Numbered from the stretch's first letter, positions 46,881 to 60,726 are shown. The stretch is DNA of 64,000 nucleotides from Typha latifolia (GCA_019914945.1 CM034104.1:14062046-14126045); one strand, 5' to 3'. The notes: generated from the sequence alone by a model not told the origin. Numbers and translations are program-made.

Positions 46881-49800
46881 GTCTGAATGCAGACCTTCAT
46901 GTGTTAGTTGTCATCTATAATCTTATACGAAGCAACGTACCACGCTCAAGAAGACGACCAGGACCACTTCCTCTCTGCTCGGCTCGGCTAGGCTCGGCTT
47001 AACTCGTAGCTGGCTACGGCCAGTACGAGCCGTAGCCGCCAATGCGGGCCCCGCCATGGAGCGGGACGAAACGAGCCCGCACATGGGGTGACGTGGTTCC
47101 CGAGATGACGTGGACCCTCCACCACAACCACCACCCTCCCAGCTCGATCCGACGGTCACGAATCCCAATAATCACCGAGTGGAAGGTTCACAGACGGATC
47201 ACTCCAAGGGCGATTAGTGGTGGACACGTGCATGGTCAATGGAATACACAGTGCTTGCTCAACGTGGCGAGCGATGACTGGTCGAGTACTGCTGTTGGTG
47301 CGATCTCTTGTGGAGGTTTCTTGTACGACGGGTCCCGCCGAGAGAGGTGCATCTGAATGGACAGTCGCCAAACTTTTATCCACATAGAAATTTATTTATT
47401 TTTTGAAATATATATCCACATAGAAATTATAGAAGTTTATATATATTAATTACAATTGTGCATATTTTGTTATAATTAAATATATAAGATAATATTCGAA
47501 TTATTACAAATAAGTTTTCCCAAATCCAACTCGATCTTATCAAGTTAATTATTAAAAAAAAATTAGAAATTATTTTATTCTTATTGTATGTAGTACTTTT
47601 AATTTAAAAAAAAAATAACACTTACATCTTTTCATTTGTTAAATTTAATAAAATATTTTATTAGTTTACAACTGTCAAAGGTAACTTGAAGGTCAAAAAA
47701 ATATCTCTAAAAAAACTATAAATTTTAATGGATACATAATTAAACATTAAATTTAGAAAACTATATATGTAAATCAAAAAGTTTAAAAGGGTATCAATGT
47801 AGATATAGAGATTAAAGCCTATGAAGGCCTTCATGGGCCTTTTCATATGCATGGTGATTAGTGGCTTCCCTCTTCTGAATACTAATACATGAAGGCTAGG
47901 CCTTCATGGGCTTAGCTATCCAACACTAGTTTAAAAGACTAACATCTAATAACAGATGGCTTATGGTCCTCTTTTGTATATTAATAAGAGCTAATTACAT
48001 ACCTCTAAACTATAGCCTATTTCTATACAGATTCTCTTTTATTTTAATGATATTTTGATGGCCTCAATTATAATTAATTCTCACTATCTACAAATGACTC
48101 CCGAAAGATCTAAGGATTCTCAATCTTTGTATATATTTTTTCTCCTCTAATAATAGTAAAATGGATCTCGAATATCGATAGAAAAATCTAACGAATAACT
48201 AAGTACGTCACAAAATATAAGCAATACTTATAAAAAGGTTATATAAAAGTAAGCGATAGTTTAAAAGATCTAGGTATAATTATTCCTATAAAAATAACAA
48301 CGAGATGAAGCATTATATCGAATTGCTTGCTATCATAGATATTTCTCTTAAAGAAAGTAGAGAACAAACCAATAAGTGCATTTGCTTAGTCACTAAGAGA
48401 TGCCATTCTCTAGAATTGCCTTTTGCTTTTAGTTTGTCAATGATTATACTCAAATTAGATACCTTGTCTCTCTTGCATGCTAGAATCTACAAATTTCAGT
48501 GTTCATTAACTGATTTAAATATAGAGTTAAAAATATAAACAAAATTGATCTTAAAATATATGATTAAGTAAATTCATTAAATATTTTTTAATTAAGTTTA
48601 TTATTTTCTGATATTATTAGGTGACTCAATGTATGATTTATTGGATATACTGTAAGCCCATAATAGATAAACCCGTTAGTTATGTTAGATTCCTTCAATT
48701 TCCATCACATCAAATACTTTTATAGTAGTTTATCTGAGTAAGATAAGATGCTATTATTCATACACTATTTTGCAAATTATATCATGATAAAAAGGCAGCA
48801 AAAGGAACAAAAGGGGGAGAGGGAGAGAGAGATTCTTAGTAATAAAGAAAAGGAAGCACACCAAGGGGTAATTTGTGAAAGTGACAGGATCTTTTTGCAT
48901 ACTTTATACTAAACCTTTGTTTTGCAAAGATTAAATAGTCACACTATATCATTGTGGGTTGACCAAAACTAAGATATTTCACTATTTTTCAACTCGTATT
49001 TCAAATGATTTATCCACAGCTCTGTTTGTCTACTTGCAAGTAGAAGAATACATGAGAGTCAAATTTGGAAGGAATTTTACCGGGTCTAATTTGAATATGA
49101 CCAAGTATTAAATATAGATTACTAGATATTTACGCTAAGAAGTTAGTCCTCTCGGACTTGGTCGTACATTATATTCTAACATTAGGGACTAATATGACTT
49201 ACGGAAATTTATAAAGACACCCCCCGTTTTCTTTTTATTATCAGCCGCATTCAACTTGAGTTAGTTTTCACATAATACCAACTGAAGGAATATAAAAGAC
49301 TATATTACCTTTTAACATAAAATTCTTGAAAAATTTGACCTTAAACTTTGTATCTATAGTCAATGTATTAGATATTTTTTTTTAAAAAAAATGTCTGCGA
49401 TTAAGGAAGGATTAAGGATTAAATTAAAACGTAATAATTTGCATGTTTCCCTATTATCGTCGATTAATTAATTAGTTAATTAATAATCACGTATTATGGA
49501 AGTCTTCGTCGCGTTATTCACGTCCACACAACTCACAACTCGGCGTGTCTCTGCTGGCCGTCACAACCCACCCACCCTCTCCTCCCAACTCCCGCATATT
49601 TTCTTCTATGCGTTTCGTATCGATATGATTTCCATGGTATCCGACCGACGTATGCGGTATGCTCCCTCTTGAGTCTTGACCTCAAAGTATCCTTTTTGCT
49701 AATAAACATGAAAGAAGAGGAGTTATTTGTAAAGTACGTTTAATGTTACACAGATAAAATTAAAAGTAAAATACTGAAATATAGCTCGTTTGAAAAAAAA

Positions 49801-50500
49801 AAAAGCTAGCTATCAGTCCTTTTATTTATAATTAAAATAAAAATGTTAATTTTTTTCATCAAACTTAACTTAGTAGCATCCAAAATAACTTAGCAAGAGA
49901 AATTCCTTCATTTTGTTATATTTTTGGATGCCAGGAATGGTTATTTCTTATTCATTATTTTTTCTTCTTCATATTTTTAATTTTTTATTCTCATAGCCTT
50001 TTGTTAACTATTTTTTCATACTATGGGTAGTATGCCAAAATTAAGCTAATATTAACAAGAGATACATCATAAAATGAGGAGAAGATCTCTAGGTTGTGCA
50101 ACTATATGATAATTATGATTAAATCTTATTTTTTATAAAATTTAGTAAAATTATATTATATCTAATAATATAATTGATAGAATAATAATATAAAATATAA
50201 TTATTTTAGTCATTTAGCTACTTGATCCGCATATTTTTCCTAGGAGGAGGTATTTTTGTTATTGACTGAAAAATAACAGTTTTATATTTAAGACCTTTTA
50301 AAATACAAGAAGTAAAATAATTTTAGGTACGTTAGCAAAGTAAAATGTATTTAACCTAATATTCTTTCACGCTAAAGAGGCCTTACGCAATAAGATTAAA
50401 CTATGGGTGGTAATTTGTAAAAGTATCCTAAATAAATCCGTCCGCAGTTTTGGTACGGGCGTCCGTAGAATCACAGGTGAAAGCACTAAAGCCATTCTTT

Positions 50501-51149
50501 AAGGGCGTGAGAGATCAACCACGCGATCGATCGAAGAGACGAAGAGTCGGTGGAGGAACGGCGAGAAAGCGATCTCTCCTCTAACTGGTTTTTTCTCTCT
50601 CCTCTGGTTTCTCTCTCTAAGCTCTCGTCGATCTCCGCCTATGGCTGTTGCTCTCCGCTAATCTCGGAGGCCTCGATACTATCCGATCCGTTTGATCCAT
50701 TCCGAGCTGCTTCCCTTCCTGTTTTGGAGGAGAGAGAGCGAGATCTCTACGTCAAAGAGTCAGAGGAGTCAATAGAAGAAGCTTGGAGCTCGGATCCATA
50801 GCTATAGCTAAGCAGGTACGCACTCGTCTCTACTACTATGCTTTCATCTTTTTAGGGTTTTAATTCAAGTCCTCTAGATGTTATAGGTCGTGAGCTATAG
50901 ATCGAGATCTGTTTCGTCTTAGTTTCGACTAGATCTGGTTTTGGTTAGATCTGTAACTTTAAAGATGTTATCATTAGGTTTAGCGGCAGAGTTCCGGATT
51001 GGAGGAGGAGAATTTCTTCGTTTTCTAGTGGAACAAGTCGAATTAAAGTATAGAGCAGCAGAGATCTGGATTAAAGGAGCAGGGATTTTCCTCTTTGAGC
51101 GGCGTAAATCAAATCGAAGGGTAAAAGGAAGAGATTTAGACCGGGAGAA
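50501..51149 (+). promoter_or_regulatory. Leader region of the ANTH gene, likely with a 5'UTR intron
   Basis: Sequence from about 50500 is CT-rich and GC-richer than its surroundings, typical of a 5' leader. A good splice donor (AAGCAG then GTACGC) follows 50815, and several acceptor-like AG sites occur before the ATG at 51150. A short open frame at 50550-50801 lies in the presumed leader and could be an upstream ORF. No splicing is demonstrated. Confidence 0.45.
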
Positions 51150-53093
51150 ATGTCGATCCGGAAAGCGCTTGGGGCGGTGAAGGATCAAACGAGCATAGGG
51201 ATCGCGAAGGTATCGAGCAACATGGCCCCGGAGCTCGACGTGGCGATTGTGAAGGCGACGAGCCACGACGACGAGCCGGCCGATGAGAAGTACTTCCGCG
51301 AGATCTTGAATCTGACCTCCTACTCCCGCGGCTACGTGAGCGCCTGCATCGCGGCCATCTCCCGCCGCCTGAGCAAAACTCGAGATTGGATCGTAGCCCT
51401 GAAAGCTCTCATGCTCGTCCACCGACTCCTCTCCGATGGTGATCTCGCCTTCCAACACGAGGTCATGTACGCGACTCGCCGTGGCACTCGCCTCTTGAAC
51501 ATGTCCGACTTCCGCGACGAGGCACACTCGCATTCTTGGGATCACTCTGCCTTCGTTCGCACGTACGCACTATATCTCGATCAACGCCTTGAATGCATCC
51601 TCTATGAGCGCAAACAGGGCGGCGGTAGTAGCATCAGTGGTGGTGGCAGCACCAGTGGAGGCGGCGGTCGTGCGTATCAATCTCCGCGGGATCGAGACCA
51701 GTGGAGGTCTCCTTCTCCCCGTGAGTATGGAAGCTATGGACGGTCGCCATACTCTTCTCCCCCGGAGAATGGGAATGGAAATTATGGCTATGATGATCGC
51801 CGGAACAGCAACAACAACAACAATGGAGAAGAACGGAAGCCACCGACTCCTTTGAGGGACATGAAGCCGGAGAGGGTGTTGGGTCGGATGCACCAACTGC
51901 AGCAGCTGCTTGATCGGTTCCTCGCTTGCCGCCCCACTGGCGCTGCAAAGCACAGCAGGATGATTCTGATTGCATTGTACCCAATCGTAAGGGAAAGCTT
52001 CCAGCTTTACGCAGATATCTGCGAGGTCTTGGCTGTGCTTCTTGACCAATTCTTCGATATGGAGTACCCTGAATGCGTCAAGGCGTTTGAGGCCTATGCC
52101 AGTGCTGCAAAGCAGATTGATGAGCTGTGTTCGTTCTATGCGTGGTGCAAAGACACGGGAGTGGCACGGTCGTCAGAGTACCCTGAAGTGCAGCGGATCA
52201 CCGATAAGCTATTGGAGACATTGGAGGAGTTCATGAGGGACAGAGCGAGGCGGCCCAAGACCCCGCCGAGAGAGCCAGCTCCTGAGCCTGTTAAAGAGGA
52301 AGAGCCAGTGGAGGATATGAATAGCATTAAGGCTCTCCCGGCACCTGAGGATTACAAAGAGGAGCAACCTGAGCCAGTGAAAGTAGAGGTGGAAGTCAAG
52401 AAGCCGCCACCACCGGAGCAGCCATTGCTGGATCTCCGGGAAGACACTGTGACCGCAGATGAGCAGGGAAACAAGCTTGCATTGGCTCTTTTCTCTGGAC
52501 CACCTGCCGCCAATGGCACCAATGGCTCATGGGAGGCTTTCCCTGCCAATGGACAATCCGAAGTGACCTCAGCTTGGCAAACACCTGCCGCAGATCCGGG
52601 GAAAGCAGATTGGGAACTCGCCCTTGTTGAGACTGCGAGTAACCTCTCCAAGCAGAAAGCCACACTAGCAGGTGGATTCGATCCACTGCTTTTGAACGGA
52701 ATGTACGACCAAGGCGCTGTGAAGCAGCAAGTCAATGCCCAAATCAGCGGAGGGAGCGCCAGTAGCGTCGCGCTGCCTGGGCCTGGAAGAAATGCCACTC
52801 CAGTGCTCGCCTTGCCTGCGCCTGATGGCACAGTGCAAACCATTGGCGGCGACCCATTCGCAGCATCTCTCAGTGTTCCTCCTCCTTCCTACGTGCAGAT
52901 GTCCGACATGGAGAAGAAGCAGCAGCTTCTGGTGCAGGAACAGCAGCTATGGCAGCATTACCAGAGGGAGGGAATGCAGGGCCAATCTAGCTTGGCCAAG
53001 CTCAACAACAACTATGGCTTTGTTCCAAACCCAGCCATGCCTTATGGAATGCCAATCTCTGGAAATGGTGGGTATTATTATCCGACTTATTGA
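51150..53093 (+). CDS. ANTH-domain clathrin assembly protein (AP180/CALM type, At2g25430-like)
   Basis: A single coding exon of 647 residues. AP180/CALM-type adaptors bind phosphoinositides through the ANTH domain and recruit clathrin and SNARE cargo during endocytosis or cell-plate traffic. The N-terminus MSIRKALGAVKDQTSIGIAK opens the ANTH domain, with conserved DVAIVKATSHDD, RDWIVALKALMLVHRLL and RMILIALYPIVRESFQLY, interrupted by a Gly/Ser/Asn-rich insert at about 151-230. The C-terminal half is disordered, with a clathrin-box-like LLDLRE, DPF motifs (FDPLL, DPFAASL) and an ending near NGGYYYPTY. Length and the MEKKQQLLVQEQQLWQHYQR block match the Arabidopsis At2g25430/At4g32285 group. 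The start has no competing upstream in-frame ATG. Confidence 0.95.
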   Translation: MSIRKALGAVKDQTSIGIAKVSSNMAPELDVAIVKATSHDDEPADEKYFREILNLTSYSRGYVSACIAAISRRLSKTRDWIVALKALMLVHRLLSDGDLAFQHEVMYATRRGTRLLNMSDFRDEAHSHSWDHSAFVRTYALYLDQRLECILYERKQGGGSSISGGGSTSGGGGRAYQSPRDRDQWRSPSPREYGSYGRSPYSSPPENGNGNYGYDDRRNSNNNNNGEERKPPTPLRDMKPERVLGRMHQLQQLLDRFLACRPTGAAKHSRMILIALYPIVRESFQLYADICEVLAVLLDQFFDMEYPECVKAFEAYASAAKQIDELCSFYAWCKDTGVARSSEYPEVQRITDKLLETLEEFMRDRARRPKTPPREPAPEPVKEEEPVEDMNSIKALPAPEDYKEEQPEPVKVEVEVKKPPPPEQPLLDLREDTVTADEQGNKLALALFSGPPAANGTNGSWEAFPANGQSEVTSAWQTPAADPGKADWELALVETASNLSKQKATLAGGFDPLLLNGMYDQGAVKQQVNAQISGGSASSVALPGPGRNATPVLALPAPDGTVQTIGGDPFAASLSVPPPSYVQMSDMEKKQQLLVQEQQLWQHYQREGMQGQSSLAKLNNNYGFVPNPAMPYGMPISGNGGYYYPTY

Positions 53094-54131
53094 GCTTTTT
53101 TGTTGTTCTCATTCCTTTTCTTCTGTGATTTTTTTGGTTGTACTTAGTGTGTGTGCCTTGTGTTGCTCTCTCTCTCTCTCTCTGAGATCCAAACCGTTTG
53201 GTTTATATATATGTACGTGGATACTATTTGGGACCTAATTCACCACTAAGAGCGACTTGTTGGAGGATACTATTTCTTTTGATATTGGATGTTGTCTATC
53301 AACTGCCTTGACTTTGTTACTAATTCTCCGCTTTCAGGGATTGCCTGTCTGGATAGTTACTCATCGAGTTAGTTCTTCAGGATAGCTCTTCTATGTTCTC
53401 GAACCATAATTCTCCACTCTTTTCGCATGTCATTGATGATGCATTAAGAACTTTTGATTCCCTTTATTACACTATTTAAATCTTTTCCTATTACGGGAGT
53501 CAAACGCAGTGGTCTGGTAGCAGTGTACATTCTAGTGTGAAAATTCCCAAAGTGGTACCAATTAGTAAACGGGAAAAAGAAGAGGAAAAAAAAATGATAT
53601 GCGTGTCGAATACGACAGCCGATCGATCGCATTGACACCATTAGGATGCAGCGACATCATAAATTGCAGAGACCCACCACTTTGCTGTTGATCACTCGGA
53701 GAGGATATAGGCAGAACTCATCGGAAGACTTGAATACTTGATCGATCCTTTGCCACCATCACACGATATATTTGACCCTTGAGGCAGCTGGTGCGAAGCA
53801 TTCCAAGTAAAAAAAGCAAAATGGCTAGTATCATACATATAATTTGAAAATTGAGTGACTCGATTTTGATGCTAGACTAATAAATGGGAGTAATATCTGG
53901 GTACTGCATGAGGCACGCATGGGACCTTTCAAAAAAGTAAAAAAGAAAGACAAATGCAAATCCTTCCCCTATTCTTTCATGACATGTGGAAATAATTCTG
54001 GAACGTAAGTAGATTTATGCTATTTGTTTAATGGAAATTTGCCATCTATGACTGGAAGATTTTGTCAGATCGATTATGCCCTGCTCTGCTCTCTTGCATA
54101 CCACCTGTTTTTCCTTCCGAAATTTTGGCTT
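53094..54131. other. Convergent 3' region between ANTH and DHHC genes
   Basis: About 1 kb holding the two 3' untranslated regions. A short CT repeat is at about 53167-53184. No further gene is seen. Confidence 0.6.
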
Positions 54132-57100
54132 CTAATATCTTGGTCTGAAGAATTCTTTTAAATTGCCAATGACACCCTTGTCATATGGATTTATAAACTT
54201 GATATCAGAAACTGAACTCCCTGACATGAATGCACACAAAAATCATGTTAGTAACTGACAGGTGCACCAAGTGCAGCAATCGCAGAGGTTAGAAAAGATC
54301 CAGTCAAAACTACCAGGTTGAGGCTGCTCCTTGAGCTGGAATTCAGGATATCTCTTCCAGTTTATCTGAAAATTTGCACTGCTAATCTATGAGCGATGTG
54401 TGAGGGGAAGGAGACCTGAAACTAATGAAGCAAAACTCTAAAGCATGGGAGATCTGAAGTTACCCACTCCTCTGTCTTGATGTTGAAGCATATGCAATAG
54501 ATGTGCCATATCAAAAACACTACCTAGTAAAGATACAGAATTAGCCATATTGCGTGAGTAGCTGAAAACCATCATTAAGTACTAGACATAGATATAACAT
54601 TCACATAGAACTGATCTAAGAGACCTCATAAGGTGAAGAACATGTATTAACTCAAGTTCTATATCAATATATATATCAGCCCCAAACAGCTTAAAAGAGG
54701 TCCTGAGATCCCAGCAGCCGTCAAATTAACATGTGATAGTTTGTCCTTTCTCTTAAGTTTGTCTAAACTTCTCATAATCCATCTATAATGCAAGATCCAC
54801 AAAGATTTGTTCTTAATTGGAGATTCCGAAATAAGTGCCACAGATGAAACTTGGTTGATATATATAACACAAAAAATTCTGACACGAATACACTGGAGAT
54901 CAATTGCATGGACATATTGTTGTAGTGTAACAAATACAAATTTATCATGGTTTTTTTTTGTTTCTAGAGATTCTCTCTCACACCAAGATCTCCTTGATAG
55001 CCTTCCACCCTCGCAATTTTCTACCGAGAAAATACAGTAAAACAGTTCTTACAAACAAAATATCTCATCATCGTAAATATAATATACTTTGGCAGGACTA
55101 GTATAAATGAGTTTCCAATATTGTTAAATTAGAAGCAACTGTTGCAACTCTCTCCATCTAATAGACTAATGCAGTAGTACATGATGTTTGCAAAATATTA
55201 CTACATAGAGGAACTATGTATAAGTAAAGCTCCTGCAATTTGATGCACAAAATCATGATCAAATGGAGCATAGGCATGAGCATACCTGCCACAACACTTG
55301 GAGGAGAGAGAAAAGCATTGTACTGATTACCATGTTAAGAGAAACGATGCCCTGTAAAGTATATCAATTTTCAAGAAATACTTACATCAACATCTGTCAT
55401 TCGTTATGAAAAATCATAAAATAATTATCTAATGTAAAATTTCAAGGTTTTGCATGAAAAGTGTTTACACAAACACAAATTTTCTAAGGAAATAAAAGAC
55501 ATCTCCTTTTGCGCCCCCAAAAAAAAAAAAAAAAAAAGAATTCTTCGTATAAAAGGTTCTCACCAACTTGGGATCTAGGATGGCAAGAAGTATTTAAATC
55601 TCACACTGGTTATAAGAAACTACATGTTGTCATAGAGATATTTGTTAATGGTTCCAGCTACTGTTTAATACAAATAGTACTCTTGTGCTAATTGAATGGA
55701 TTCAATATAGCAGTTAAACTTTCAATTACAAGCTTGCCTAGTATCATCAAATATATAGCTACATAGCGCAGAGAAGCATGATGCATGTAAGAAACAATAC
55801 TACATCTCCTGCCTGATTATCCACTAATCTTTGAGTCTGCATATCAATATCCTCCCATAATTAAAGATGAATACTATAGCAAATAATAATGAGATATATC
55901 TGAGCATATTCATATATACATGTTATGAAGAAAGTATGAGATGCAGGACATACCTCTGATCCTATTTTTGGAGTGCTTATGAATCTTGTGATAACTGCAA
56001 ATTAAGAATTTGAAAGTGATTAGCAATCATATGATGCAAGCTATATACATATTTTAATATTTCGAATGAACATCACTATGAACAAGGTTTTTAAGTTCAG
56101 ATAGATAACATGGCCTAGTACAAACTAGGTTTTAAATTTGTATGGGATTTGGTACCTGAGCAGGAGTTAAAGTAGTCATGATCACGAGAAGTATGAAAAG
56201 GATAATTGTTCTATAGTTTTTGGTGCCTGGGTTTGTTTATAGGAGACAATGATAAATCAGAATCTGGCAGTAGTTAAACAGAACAAAAAATCGCAAAGCA
56301 TCATTAAGTGTTCCCATGCAAGAGTGATGCACGTCTAAGAAATAGAGTGCACGTCTAATTATGATTTCAGGAAAAGCTCTATAGAGTACAAGTCTAAGAA
56401 ATAGAAATGCATATTAAAAAAACAACGAACATGCATTTCTGTGCAAGATCGAGAAAGCCGTTGAACTTCATTAGGCTATAACAATCTATCTACTAGCCAT
56501 TACACAAAAGTATTACTTCTAAATGTAGAACAAGGTAATCAATTAGTGTATGTACTAAGAACGATGATATACTGTCCGCAAATCTGAACTGAGGAATTAG
56601 GAATGTCCTAACTCCAATGAACTGGTAATTACTTAATTATCATTATCCAAATTACAGAATGTCAATAAAAGATCATCCATCAAGTAAGGAATTCAATCAC
56701 ATACATCGGGTTGAACACATCGTATATGTTGACTCAGCAATAACAAATCCAGTTAAAAGCGCCATAAATAGGCGATGATTCTTCTGACCTGGAATATTTC
56801 AACTTGTTGTCACCAAATTGGACCATGTAATCTGAGGCAAAAGAGGAACAATTTATTATATCACATACTGAAATGGGTGAAGTACCTATACAGTTCCCAA
56901 AAGCAGGACAATGGTGATCAAATCCCCTAATACTTGTCTTACAGTTGTTGCAGTACCTAACCCTTGGAAATATTGGAGGGTCCTGCCAAAAAAAAATTAA
57001 GAATTAAGCAACATATGTAGTCCAAAGGAAAGAAAAAGAAGCATATTTCTCTAACTTACAAACACAATTTCTAACCTCACAGCGAGAATTGGGCATGGAA

Positions 57101-58112
57101 AAATCTTTGCAGCTAGCTTCAATTGAATATGAAGAGTCATATGAAACAATTCCGGGATCACAAGAAAAAATCCTGCAATCAGAAGGAAGGTACATCTGTT
57201 AAATACTAGTTAACATCTTCTCCTGCAAGTCAAACAATCAAAGGAAGTGAAGCATGTCACATTCTCACGAATCACCGATATACAACTGAGCAAGCATCAA
57301 CCATCATAAAGTGGCTCCAAAAAAGCTTGATTGAGGGACAAAATAAATCCTAACAGAGAGATCGGTACTAGATGAATGTACTAAAGTGTCAAAGACAAAA
57401 TAAATTAGGGAACAAAAGGTTTGTCATAAGAAATAGCATGGCAGCTTAAATTGATGGAGCACAATGAGTTTATTTGATATACAATGAGATGTAGAGATTA
57501 AAGGAAGGCAAAGGAAATGTTGCTACCTATAAAGACCAAACAAAAGTAGAGCACATTCACCATTGAGAATAGCGTCCAATAAAGAAGAAATTGCTGCAAC
57601 AACAAAGACAAATTCACAAGGCATCAGTAATGGCAGCAAATAACATCCAAAAGAGCAATAAACACTTCTCTCATAATCTCACTCAATGCGCTGGATGTGT
57701 GATCTATGTATTATTGAACAAAACTACCTTTTCGAATTACAAAAATGTAAACTCCCCATAGAAACAATATATTGAAGAGAACAAAAACCGGAGCCGACAA
57801 AGATACACCAAGGAGCCGCCGCCACCATCTACCGGCAATAATAGTGGCAATGAATACAAAACCTGCATAAAAAGATCATCAAATAAGATAAGATTATGAA
57901 AAGAAAAAAAAAATCTGATGACATGGAAATAATCACGGAGGGAGAGAGATACCGGAGATGGGGAGCATAGCGAGGAGGGAAATGGACTCGAAAACTCGAG
58001 GAACCATGGCAAGAGCTAACTGCGAGAAGAGCACGAGGACGCAAGAGAATAGTGCAGAATACAAGACCTCCCATGGAGATCTCCGAGATCTCTGAAACCC
58101 TAATCCGAGCAT
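54132..58112 (-). CDS. DHHC-type protein S-acyltransferase (palmitoyltransferase)
   Basis: Twelve exons: 58112-57953, 57862-57728, 57593-57527, 57172-57076, 56982-56886, 56788-56705, 55994-55954, 55836-55804, 55351-55286, 54523-54464, 54365-54314 and 54220-54132. They join in frame to 326 residues. The enzyme attaches fatty acyl groups to cysteines of membrane-associated proteins. Two N-terminal hydrophobic segments (LYSALFSCVLVLFSQLALAM and the GFVFIATIIAG to FVLFNILFLWG region) precede the Cys-rich domain RVRYCNNCKTSIRGFDHHCP, with catalytic DHHC followed by the unusual AFGNCIG in place of the common WVxNCVG. Two more hydrophobic segments follow (LFMALLTGFVIA, VISTMLFSLLQVLW to VVFLIWHIYCIC). 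The conserved NPYDKG motif lies near the C-terminus. Splice motifs are GT-AG throughout. Which PAT member it equals is uncertain. Confidence 0.93.
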
Positions 58113-60352
58113 CCTCCTCTTCTAAACCGAGACTAAATCCCAAGATCAAGTAAAAAGGTACTCCCCTCTCCTTCTAAACCCGACTAATAAGTAACAACAA
58201 CATCAGATCCCGATCTAGCCAACTCACGAGATCTTCGCCAGCTTCAAACAACAACCAGAAAAAGAAACGATCGAGAAGTAAACAAACACATCGGCGACTA
58301 CTTCTACTCAGCGATGTGGACTAAGCTCTTCTCCTCGATCTCCCAGATGAGGTAAGCACGTATCCTAACAAACGGCGGGGTTGGTTAGGATTAACAGAAG
58401 CATTTCGTCGAACAAGAGATGCGCGAGGTCGAAGAGATCTTCTTTGAGTCTCTCTGCTACTGTTCATCGGTCCAAAAGTTTGGCCTGTTTAAGTTAATTC
58501 TCCGATTACTATATACCGCGTAATTTTATAATTTACACCCTATATTTTAGATTATATGGGCTTTTCTCTGCTTTAGATCTCTTGGGGTTTGGCCCACTCC
58601 GACTTCTTATACGGGCCAATAGAAATCCGGCCCAATACAACTATAATTCTTGCCAAAATATTAGTAACTAAAATTAAGGAATAAATTAATTAAATTGCTC
58701 ACTTATTTTGCAGTGACCTCTAAATTTTTTTTTCCGTTAAAGATATTATGTGAATATTTCATTATTAATTTTATGTCCTATAGTAATTTTACTTTTATTT
58801 TAGAGAAAAAAATAAAGATAAAATAGCTCTTTAATGCTTTTTTTTTAGTTAATATGGTCACAAGGTGAAAGAGATTTCTTAGTTTAATGAGTCCTCGTGT
58901 ACCAAGAGTAATAAATAAGGGGTGCATTGAAAATGGGAATACTTTAGTGGGTTTGAATATAATTATCTATAGATTAAAGTAATATGTATATTGGATTTAA
59001 TATGAAATGATATTTGTGCAAATTTTTGTAATCTGTGGAGAATATAAGAAAGAGGATATTTAAAGATATTTTTCCACTTGTATGTCTATCATTCTATGCT
59101 TTCTCTAAAAGATAAAGTAATATCACATTATTTTTAAGAGGATTTATAAGATCACAAGTATCACATTATACTCAACGCCTAAAAGTTTCCTCTTTTAGCT
59201 TTCATCAATAAAATATTGATCTCCAACAAGAAAGGCATAAATTGTTGCTCAGCTCTTAGTACTTTAATAAAGGCTTCCTAGTCTTTTAAACAAGCAAGTA
59301 TTAGTACTCTCATAATTTAAGTTTAATTTACCTTTTCCTTTTAAGAATCAATACCATTCTCATTCTTGGGACATAAACTTTGAGACCATTTCGTAAGCTT
59401 ACCAAGTATGAAAGTTCTCCTCTAAGCCTGGCCCAATAAAAGTTCTCAAGTTTTCCTTTTTGTTGAAAAAGATAACAACTATATTACCTCAAAAAAGGGC
59501 CAAAAGGCCTCTTAAGGACACCAGAGTTATCTGTTTACATAAATTCAAGTAAAGCTAAGGACATAGAATCCACCCAGAAGAATGAAAATGATGAAAAAAT
59601 AAATAAAAATCTGAAGTAGTTAGCCAATTTGCATATCAGTTAGCTTCCTGTAATAGTGAGTGAGAGTATGAGATAAGCTATTAAGCATATAAGATAGATC
59701 ATTAAAGATGTGTCTAATGCACCATTGAGGGGCTTTTTTCGCTGAAATATATGGATAAGAGTAGGAGGTACTCTCAAGTTCAATATATATATATATAGTT
59801 ATAGTTATAGTTATAGTCATAGTTATTTCATCTTTCGTCCAGTTGTATACATACAATTATTCATTCTTTCTCTGCACGTATTATTAAAATATGAGAAGAA
59901 AAGTTTAAATAAGTCCAGGCTTATCTTGTATTGTTTTTTGAAGACCATGCATGTCCATGTGCACTGCACCTTGGGTAATGCTTGCTTGTTCTATATATAT
60001 TTTATATATCAACTGCACCAACTATTCAAGAAAAACTATTCAAGAAATTATACGCCCTCCAATTTTGTATTTTATTTGTGTATCAGTTAAATAATCTCTA
60101 TCATTTTTATTCTGCTAACTAACCTTTGTTTCTACATAACTTAAGTTGTTAGAGAAATGAAGACATTTTGATATGTTCAGCAAGTGAACTCCAACGCAGG
60201 TATTAACTAATAATTATTTTTTATTGAAAAAACTTAATATAATTTTAGTTTTTTTTTATACTCTAACAAATTTAAAAAGCTCTAGCGGATCAATGATATA
60301 TCCCATTCTTTGACATATAACTTGTTCGAAGCCAATATATAGAATAGAATAA

Positions 60353-60411
60353 TGCTTAGTTGGTTAAAGATTAAGGCTCATGTTGTATAAGAGTTTTCGA
60401 GTTCTAATTCT
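60353..60411 (+). repeat. tRNA-related SINE-like fragment
   Basis: TGCTTAGTTGGTTAAAG (A-box-like, 60353 onward) and CGAGTTCTAATTC (B-box-like, 60399-60411) are spaced as in pol III promoters of tRNA-derived SINEs. The intervening sequence does not form a full tRNA. It is probably the head of a degraded SINE. Confidence 0.4.
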
Positions 60412-60723
60412 AATGGTATCAATATTTAATGGAATATGATTACATTCTCACTTTACTAAAAGATATATCAATATTAGAAGAATATATATTTAAATGTTTG
60501 AAGATCTTGACATCCTCACAGTGGGGTCTTCCTTGAAGCAGAAGGTGATGGGCAGCCACAAAGCCCAAAGCTGATGACTTATGCATGGATGAGTGCAAAG
60601 AATGTCCATCTAATAGCTTTGCAGCAGCCACCGACATTTTTAATCTTCAATGCTTCTGCCTCAGAGAAGTATACTGTTCACAGCTTGGACGCATCTCTGC
60701 AACTTAGACTTTTATTGGATCAT

Positions 60724-60726
<3 letters not shown>

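Larger units (their letters stand above)
44819..50500. other. Gene-poor region between PUB and ANTH genes
   Basis: The first 150 bp or so is the probable PUB leader and promoter. No supported coding sequence follows up to about 50500. A GC-rich patch at 46940-47350 contains ACGTGG and TGACGTGG motifs (bZIP-like) but no gene start that I can support. SINE-like fragments lie near 46530 and 46819. The rest is AT-rich. Confidence 0.5.

Noticed and set aside
46923..47356. GC-rich patch as a gene or CpG-island promoter
   Set aside because: ACGTGG motifs are present, but no start codon with a recognisable protein or splice structure follows on either strand.
50919..51545. 208-codon minus-strand frame opposite the ANTH gene
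   Set aside because: Shadow of the highly conserved ANTH coding exon and its leader.
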